Of a DNA stretch of 64,000 bases, positions 56,832 to 64,000 are shown piece by piece. Both the position numbers and the translations under genes were made by a program. Numbering within the stretch: position 1 is the first letter of the stretch; every line of letters starts with the position of its first letter. A model generated the notes under the pieces. The model was not told the origin of the DNA. It saw only the letters and a program-made list of their open reading frames with translations, and ran no database searches. The stretch covers positions 9,698,001 to 9,762,000 of the forward strand of contig NC_073346.2 of NCBI RefSeq assembly GCF_027580225.2, in the 5' to 3' direction. This DNA is from Misgurnus anguillicaudatus. Its lineage: Eukaryota > Chordata > Actinopteri > Cypriniformes > Cobitidae.

Positions 56832-57352
56832 ACCAACCTGATCTCACGAATTTCCATGTTATAGTCACGGAATATTTTGCTAATTTTTCTGTGTCATTGT
56901 CACGGATCTCCACATTTTCCCGGGTCCTACCACGGACTTTCTTTTTCGTGTCAGTTTCACGTATTTGTTACTTAATCGTTTTTCATATTTTCTTACCATT
57001 TTGCATCAGTTTGAGGTTAGAACAACTTTCTGTAACGGGCTTTCTGGTGCGGCAGTGGCTTAGTGGTTCATGTAGGTTGTCTACAAATCATAAGGTTGGT
57101 GGTTCAATCCCCGGCTCCACCTGACCAAGTGTCGAGGTGTCCTTGAGCAAGACACCTAACCCCAGCTGCTCCCAACAAGCTGGATGGCACCTTGCATGGC
57201 TGACACCGCCGTCGGTGAATGTGAGACAACATTGTAAAGCGCTTTGGATGGCCATTGGTAAAATTCGGAGATCCGTGACGCAATGACATGGATAAATTTT
57301 TAGCAAAATATTCCATGACTATACCACGGAACTTTGTGGGATCATGTTGGAT
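56832..57352. mobile_element. CCAACCTGATCTCACG-family palindromic MITE with a SINE inside
   Basis: The left end CCAACCTGATCTCACGAATT is mirrored at the right by 'tgtgggatcatgttgg'. 'atagtcacggaatattttgc' is mirrored by 'gcaaaatattccatgactat', and 'acggatctcc' by 'ggagatccgt'. A tRNA-derived SINE at 57,047-57,260 sits at the centre. A left-half copy is at 37,464. Confidence 0.85.
57047..57260 (+). repeat. tRNA-derived SINE, third family
   Basis: A tRNA-like box A region (CAGTGGCTTAGTGGTTCATG) is followed by box B GGTTCAATCCC (57,101-57,111). The body has 'gtccttgagcaagacaccta' and the tail 'aaagcgctttggatggccat'. It is nearly complete and is the youngest layer of this nest, along with the MITEs that do not contain each other. 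Confidence 0.85.
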
Positions 57353-57475
57353 AAAACACAGTAAAATGTTTTTGAGGTACAGTACTATACTCTAAGGACA
57401 TATTGTGTAACTTTAAGGACCAATTTTGTACCAAAGGGTACAAAACATTTACATTTAAAGGTACTCAATAGGTCT

Positions 57476-57821
57476 TTAAAGAGACATTCCACTTAAATAG
57501 TTCCCTTGGTTACTTTCAATGGCAGGGGACTATTTTCGTGCATCCATGTTACATCAGCAAAGTCCGTCTGTCTTAGTACACGATGTAACTACAGAAGAGT
57601 CAAGTTTTAAATAGGAAAAATATCGAAACTCTTTGGTTATTTTTTAGCGCGATGCTAATAGTCTAATCAGATTCAATGTATTGTGCTAAGCTATGCTAAA
57701 AGTGCTACCGCCAGACCCGAAGATCAGCTGAATGGATTCCAAAACTGTAAGAATCAAATGTTTAACTCTAGGGGAGCTGGAAAATGAGCATATTTTCAAA
57801 AAAAGTGGAGTGTCTCTTTAA
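57476..57821. mobile_element. TTAA-type palindromic MITE (GGAGTGTCTC ends), deleted left arm
   Basis: TTAA at 57,476-57,479 and 57,818-57,821. The right arm matches 22,370-22,508 plus 24,051-24,160 of the larger copy without the hAT, confirming that copy's insertion boundaries. The left arm is mostly deleted ('gagacattccacttaaatag'). Confidence 0.85.
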
Positions 57822-57910
57822 GGTACAGTAATGTACCAAAAAAGGTACAACATTGTATTATGTTTAGTATACCTGTAAAGGTACAAAACGGAACCTTAGG
57901 GGGAGCGTGT

Positions 57911-58154
57911 ACTCTAAACCATTTACTCCACTCGTCGATGTTACTTTTCACTCGACCGTCCAATCACAGTGGAGGAGGGGTGGGACAAATATCACAACAA
58001 CCAAGCGTCATATCATTCCACGATTGATAAACAAAGCAGAAGTATCATAGCAACCAAAGCGCTTAGCTAAAAAAACACTGGCAATGGCTCGCCATCAGCC
58101 GCCGTCTGCCTGCCGTTTTCAGCAGCGTTTAAATGCTTTGGTGTACAGGCCCCT
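57911..58154 (-). mobile_element. GTGTACAC-family MITE, copy 2
   Basis: Reversed, it contains 'cctgtacaccaaagcattta', 'aacgctgctgaaaacggcag', 'gctttggttgctatgatact' and 'tctgctttgtttatcaatcg', matching 41,651-41,882. It interrupts the CACTGTCAG-type element. Confidence 0.7.
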
Positions 58155-58330
58155 TTAGGGTACCACCCCAGTGACAAAAAAGGCAGTTTTAAACCTTTTT
58201 CCTAACAGTGTGGAGAGAGGGGCATGGGATCAGCAAAGAACCTCAAGCTGGAAATCGAACTCGGGCTGCTGAAAGCGCCTCTGCTCCACATGTCGGAGCA
58301 CCGCCCACTACAACATCGGCTCCAAATGCA

Positions 58331-61300
58331 TGTTGTTTTGATAGATATAAAACCGTTGAGGAAAGATATTCAGTACGTATTTACAGTTGCACAAAGCAGT
58401 GACTTTAATAGACAAAAACTATATCCAATAATTATAGTGAAAATAAACCATAAACAGCACTAAAACACCAGAGCCTACATTGCACTTCATACACAAAAAT
58501 TAAACAATCAGGCATTCTCTCTGGACAGCAGTCCCTATCCTGGTCACCTGGTGTAGATCAGAAATCTTTTCCACTGGTGTACCTTCGTGTGAACTCAAAA
58601 GCACAGACTTCAAACTTTGTATCTTTTGTGATCTCAAAGGCTAAGCTTTTCAATATTCATGTATCAAAATGTTACATGCTCTGTGGTGAGACCAAATGGA
58701 AACTGGAGCGTACTGTAGATCCTTTTTTCTTTTTTTTGCAAAACAACACAGTGAATCAAATTTAATAAGGTTTAAGCATTGACTGAAACTCCGAAAAACT
58801 TCTTCCTACATCTTTCTAAACTACTCTGTGTGACAGCAGAGATTGTAAACAGCTGTTGAAATGCAGTTAAACTGCAGTCTTTATTCTCCTGGGTTTGTAA
58901 TTGCTTGGGCTCTGAGCCCAACACTACTGCAATAGAAAGAAATACAGAGCGGTAGAGTAAAAACAACAACAAAACTGAGCTTTCACACACCCACATAGCA
59001 ATAATTATACTAACCTATCTTTTACAAAATACATTTTCTCAATTCTCAAGATACACTTTTAGGAAATGGTAAATGAAAACATTTCCTCTATCAGTCTCTC
59101 CAATTAAGACCTGCTCCATTAATGCACCTGTTATGTATCTATGCTGACATTTCTCCTTCGCCCCCAAAATAAAAAAATTGCAGGGAAGTGTAGGAGTGAA
59201 GCTTTGAGCTCCATGTCACTCGGCCATCTCTCCATTAATTAACATTATTTACTGACCCTGGCCTTTGTGAGGCCTCGGGAGAGATGAGAAAAGAAGTCCA
59301 AAAGTGTCGATAAGCCAGCCGCTGGTGGAGGTGATGGTGAAAGAGGAGCGGTACATGATAATGTGACAGCGGAACAAGTTTGGAGAATGTCAGAGGCAAA
59401 AAGGCATTACCATCAGCTCTGACAGGCCGCAAAAGCCATTAGCCTGTGTAAAACTGACAGCTCCCGATCTTGTTATTGCGAGCTGATGCAATGCGAATGC
59501 AACATCGGCGTTCTCGCTCATTCCCTCCCACTCTTTCTTTCTCTCTCTCTCTCTCTCTGATCCTCTTTCACCGTCTCTTGCTTGTGCTTGATCTGTGGCT
59601 AATCAGCAATAGGTGGCCACAGTGGGACAGTGAAGGCCCCTGCTGTTTCACAGCTTTACTCGGGAGGCCCCATTTTTAATCAAAGAACAGCCAGCACGGG
59701 CCCCTGGCAACTGTCTGCTGCCCGTGCCCCTTTTTCTGCCCCCATGCAAACAATAATTTGGGGGCCGTTTTGAACAGAGCTGTGATTATATCCATCAGTT
59801 TAGGCGCTGGTGTAGATGAACAACAGGGCATGAAAATCAATCCAGGGAGCTGTGGAGAAAATCCTCATCGGAAATTCTGATGAAATGGATGGTCATTATA
59901 TATGATAGTGTAAATTTGGAGCATCATTTGCAAGAATGACAGTAGAGAACGTATGAAGTCGTATGGTGTGAAGTCATTTGAAATGGGCCATAGACTTGGC
60001 GAGCATTTCTGATGATGACTAAAAGAACAATGCTCCAGGTTCATCTTCCCAAGCTGGTTTGTCTGATGAGAACCAGGTCAAACTCTGGTCCGCACCTGCC
60101 TGCAGCCAATGATGAATGTGCATCCTTTCATATACCTCTTGTTTTCATTAGAAGCCGACTCCTTTGGCCAAAACAGTGGCCTGGGAAACAGCCCATTAAA
60201 ACCAACAGTTACTCAAAAGCCAAGATGCTGACCTGATTGAGCTAAAGAGTCCCGTCTGCAGAACCTCACTGTCAGCATCTTAAACCACAAACTCCTGCAT
60301 CAGAGAGCGCAAGAGCCCACATGTAAAGGCAAGAAGCACACGCAGATGTGGCCTGGATCAACAGATTCGTATGGGAGTCATTTTGTTTTTAGCATTCATA
60401 TGGAAAACAGGAGTGAACTGCAACATTCCTATCATCAAGAAGGGCATGCAAAAATCTAACGTCAACTCGCTGTGTTCAAGTGAGACCATGCAAATACTGA
60501 ACCTTTCCAAAACAACTTCATGGGAACCGCACCCATGAAGGTTGCATTAGCATGGCATAAAGAGTATACAAACAGACCTTCTCCACATTGCCAGAGGTTT
60601 AAAGCAGTTTTGCACGGATGCATGGAAGATCCTCCAAGGCATGAATTTGACCTATAAACTCCCTGCTGGGATGTATTAAAGCACCTGTAAAATCAATATC
60701 TTTCTCCATATGAAAGCATTGTTGACAGGTGGTTAGTTGCCAGTGTTTCTATTTAGCAATGTTGCTGAGGACCCGGACGGTGTAGAGACTGCATTCGACG
60801 TGGATCCTGGCTTCTAGGCTGCTTTGGGAAATGTCCTGGCCTGGAATCAAATGCTTAGACCAACCTGATTTTTGCAGATGAAAGGTCTTGGGCCAGATCA
60901 AGTGAGTGGCAAAATACTAGGAGAAGAGCAGAAAAGTGGAAAGAGTTGAGCTGTATAATGTTTTTTTTAGTGATGCATGTCTGTTTCAAGCACAGGATGT
61001 AGAAGAAAGAGGGATCGAGGGTTGATGGAAAGGCAGGATCTCAAATTACCCATTCCATTGATTCAACCCAACACCGCCGTGCCCTGAGCAACAGAGGGGC
61101 AATTTAGAAACACTTTCTGTTCTTAAACGACTTCGATGCTGTGCCACACATATTAATATTGCAAAGGCGCAAGAATAAAAGTGCACACAGGTCAGCAAAT
61201 TCTGATGAAAGAGTGGAGGCCAGGGAACGGTTTCATTGAATAAATGTTTCATTACTTGAGTCTGCAAGTTTGCTATGCAAAAAGGAGAAAGGACTGTTTT

Positions 61301-61373
61301 AAAGTTAGCACAGGAATATGAAAGCATGATATGAATTGGGGATGACTGTACCTGCAGATGATGCTGGATACTA
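58331..61373. other. Longest repeat-poor, CNE-like stretch
   Basis: Apart from a (CT)n tract at 59,531-59,558 I see no repeats. Bases 59,230-59,480 and 59,620-59,870 ('atgaaaatcaatccagggag') are complex and balanced. Frames of 60-93 codons on both strands show no domain, and no splice-bounded exon stands out. Confidence 0.35.
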
Positions 61374-61908
61374 CACTGTCAGAAAAAAATGGTCCTTAGC
61401 TGTCACTGGGGCAGTACCCTTTTAAAAAGGTCCTAATATGTAGGTCTAGATATGTATACATTTGTTATCAATATGTACCAATGTGGTACCAATGTGTACA
61501 TTTGAGGTACTAACATGAACTCTTTGGTACCAATGTGTACATTTGAGGTACTAACATGAACTTTTTGGTACTATTGTGTACATCTGAGGTACTTATATGA
61601 ACTCTTTGGTACCATTGTGTACATTTGAGGTACAAACATAAACTCATTTGTACCAATATGTACATTTGAGGTACTAGCATGAATTCTTTGGTGCCATTGT
61701 GTACATTTGATGTACTAACATGAACTTTTTGGTACCAATGTGTACATTTGAGGTACTAACATGAACTCTTTGGTACCAATATGTACATTTGAGGTACTAA
61801 TATGAACTGTTTAGGTGCAAATGTGTACTTTTTGAAAAGGTACCATCAAAATGTATTAAACGCTACCTGTAGGTACCAATTTTTGACGATTTCTTCTGAA
61901 AGTTTACA
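61374..61908. mobile_element. CACTGTCAG-ended element with 41-bp tandem units
   Basis: The left end CACTGTCAGAAAAAAATGGT with 'cactggggcagtaccctttt' matches the right end of the 7,353-9,370 element in reverse. The interior (61,466-61,850) has about nine units of 'gtgtacatttgaggtactaa' plus 'catgaactctttggtaccaa', which is the reverse complement of a double unit of the larger array. The right end is degenerate (about 61,890-61,908). Confidence 0.75.
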
Positions 61909-64000
61909 CGTGTCTAGCGTGTCTAGATTATGTCATAATTCTTTATTAATCCATGCCCAGATTTTCCAAATGTCACCAAGCACAGCGAAAACAGGCAAAT
62001 GATAAATGCAAAGGATTCCAAGCAGTATTTCATCCTGTTTTATAGGAACGTCACAAACAAATCCAAGAAATATACTGTAACCATTAAGAATAAGAAAGCA
62101 GAAATTTACGTTTATCGAGGGGAACTTTCAGGATGACACAGAAAAGCAAAAAAGAGGTCAAAGTTTGTCATTAAACAGACTATTTTCTTAGTCTGAAGTC
62201 TTGTCTAAGTAGGCATATATAGCCTATTTATTGTTATATTGAGAGTACGTTTTGCATGTCTGGCGCAAGCATAAAAAAGGAATGCATTTTGGAATGAACA
62301 GTTCAGGTTCTGTAGGCCAGCTAGTCAGTGAGAGCTGTGCAGTAAAAGTAAACCTCACTTGCCAACCTCAAGAACTGCTTTAGCGATAGACGACACAACT
62401 CATGGCCTTCTGACTCATGCCGAAATGGAGTATTTTGAATCTTGCTCAGGGTATTTCAACAGTTACAAGTAATAGCTTAATACCTTGAACAATCAATATG
62501 AGCCTGTGGTTCATAATTGATTTTCATAAATAAAAATATTTGAAAAAAACATCTCCCCCTCTGACTTTTTTCACAAATCGCACCCTGACTATACCTGATA
62601 TGAAGTCATTTTGAGGAGTTGGTTTTCAATGGTTATTGTTTCAATGAGATGAAATAGTCACAATAATTTGGAGAAGTTCAAACGACTCCTGCAGCCACGA
62701 TGTTTGTAGCCAGCTGTTAAATAAGCAAGGGATCTGTAATGGTATAAGCAGCGATCCCATGAGAATCATTTGGTGCAATTATTACTCTGCATGGTCGTAC
62801 TACAACATCCAAGTCTTTGCTCATTTATATAGCAGGTGCGCTCAGTAAAACACTGCTCTCATAGACGCGTAGTCCTAAACAAATTTAATGGTGGTTTCAT
62901 AAATATCAGAAAGAGGTCTTCCACAGCTTTTCTAACAACACTACATGCATTTAAATATTGAGCCTCAAATCAATTTATTGTACAAACGATGCAGGACATT
63001 TTTATGTTTTGGCCCGTATCTCGCGTATCACAGGACAATTTGCAACTTAAGCTTAACTGAATCAATACCAAAAGTGATGGCTTTAATTTTCAGCCTGGAC
63101 TATAATAGACTTTTGCGTTTTACTAGACTGAGTTATTGTATGAAATGCTTATAAAAATGGGCAGGGTTTGTGACACTATATAAACTCGAGGCAGAAAAAT
63201 AAGAACAAAGAAATAATTTCAATGCCCTCTGGAGACTACTGGATGTAATTCTGTCATACTTTCTATTATGGATCTTACGTGACCTAGAAACGTTCGCATC
63301 AAAATGAGGATTGTTACAGTGCGTCTTTTGCAGCATCATCACAATACGAGCAACTTTTACCTTTCCGGCAATTAAAATTCAAATTCCTCTTTCAAAAAGA
63401 TTGAGTGGGTGAAAATCTGACGTTCTTCGTAAGAATCAGTTTTTGGTCTTTACACAGTGGGAGATAAACAGCTTGAAATCGCTTTGACAGCGCATGTTAC
63501 TCTATCACATACCACAGGGGATTTTAATTTCAACCTGTGAAATTGTAATTGCTTCTCTTGCCAGCAGTGGAGGATTGTGGGTAACAGACATTTTGTAAAA
63601 ATCTGTCAGCGTTGCCCTATATGATTTTCCCATCTCTCTCTAAGCCTTATCTGTCAGTCTCTTTGCTTGAACAGTTTGTGTATTCCCTTCCAAGTCTCTC
63701 CTCTCATTTTCTGTGTGTGTGTGTATGAGCCGTAGTGTAGAGTTGACACTAAATTAATTGGAGCTGTCAGGGGACTGTTTCAGCGCAGAAGCGCAGAGCG
63801 AAATAAGATGAATATCTCTTCGGGGTATGTTTCAATTTCCACTTCTTCTCGTCTTTATTTGTTGCGTGGTACTTTTTGTCTTTCTCCTCCTCTCGCTGTG
63901 AGGACGCGTCATATATGATTTTAATAGTGCTTCATATGTAGGACCCCCCGCGTAAAGACCTGTCAACACGCTTGGCACCAAGAGAGAAAACTCAAGGAAA
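61909..64000. other. Repeat-poor, partly CNE-like stretch
   Basis: No transposon ends. A (GT)n tract of about eight copies lies near 63,712. Bases 63,560-64,000 are complex and balanced. Frames of 66-69 codons have no motif. Confidence 0.3.

Larger units (their letters stand above)
56771..58210. mobile_element. CACTGTCAG-type element, split three times (copy 2)
   Basis: The left end CATTGTCAGGTAAAAGGTTT and reversed right end CACTGTTAGGAAAAAGGTTT mirror each other over about 26 bp ('aaaactg' follows in both). Its own sequence survives at 56,771-56,831, 57,353-57,475, 57,822-57,910 and 58,155-58,210, all GTAC-rich and shared with copy 1 at 50,912. Confidence 0.85.
56721..58330 (-). repeat. 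tRNA-like repeat interrupted by a nest
   Basis: The pieces 'agagaggacaggaaagtaca' (56,732-56,770) and 'gagaggggcatgggatcagc' to 'cgcccactacaacatcggct' (58,213-58,322) join into one repeat that I remember as common in cyprinids. On the minus strand the second piece carries a box-B-like CCCGAGTTCGATTTCC. Everything from 56,771 to 58,210 is a later insertion. Confidence 0.55.

Noticed and set aside
60012..60236. 74-codon frame in the repeat-poor stretch as an exon
   Set aside because: It has no motif and no acceptor or donor at its edges; composition is the same as the surrounding non-coding DNA.

Overview
The window looks like AT-rich, non-coding vertebrate DNA from a teleost fish, most likely a cyprinid related to zebrafish. 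I infer this from the dense mixture of non-autonomous DNA transposons, tRNA-derived SINEs and 5'-truncated LINE tails, several of which I recognise by memory as common cyprinid families. I found no exon of a host protein-coding gene. Almost every open frame of 60-140 codons is a chance frame, a tandem repeat whose unit length is a multiple of three, or sits inside a transposon. The window is best read as a large intron or an intergenic stretch.

Layout. Bases 1-4,995 are a nest of repeats: a hAT right end carrying a small MITE, then a TTAA-flanked palindromic MITE split by a 1.2-kb element with 3-bp target duplications, an L2-type LINE 3' end and an L1-like LINE tail. Bases 7,353-9,370 hold a TIR element filled by a 21-bp minisatellite. 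Bases 18,634-21,032 are a 2.4-kb TIR element whose interior is organised like a spliced transcription unit with duplicated exons. Bases 21,860-24,368 are a four-level nest (TTAA MITE > TTAA palindrome > hAT > small MITE). Bases 27,141-29,376 hold three adjacent inverted-repeat elements and a TA tract. Bases 32,717-34,494 are a tandem array of a 234-bp tRNA-like SINE unit. Bases 35,434-38,468, 40,292-44,220, 46,396-48,976 and 50,912-58,330 are further clusters of nested MITEs.

Between these clusters are repeat-poor stretches with balanced, complex sequence (for example 9.4-10.7, 13.9-14.3, 24.4-27.1, 31-32.6, 38.7-40.1, 44.8-46.4, 58.4-61.3 and 62-64 kb). Some have the texture of conserved non-coding elements, but conservation cannot be seen from one sequence.

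The nests allow relative dating, because the interrupted copy must be older than what interrupts it. Two recurring signatures stand out. Many palindromic MITEs end in TTAA followed by AGG or AAG, pointing to a TTAA-targeting transposase. Several hAT-type insertions have clear 8-bp duplications. The most unusual item is the 18.6-21.0 kb element, which appears to carry a duplicated multi-exon, polyadenylated transcription unit with a 24-codon frame.
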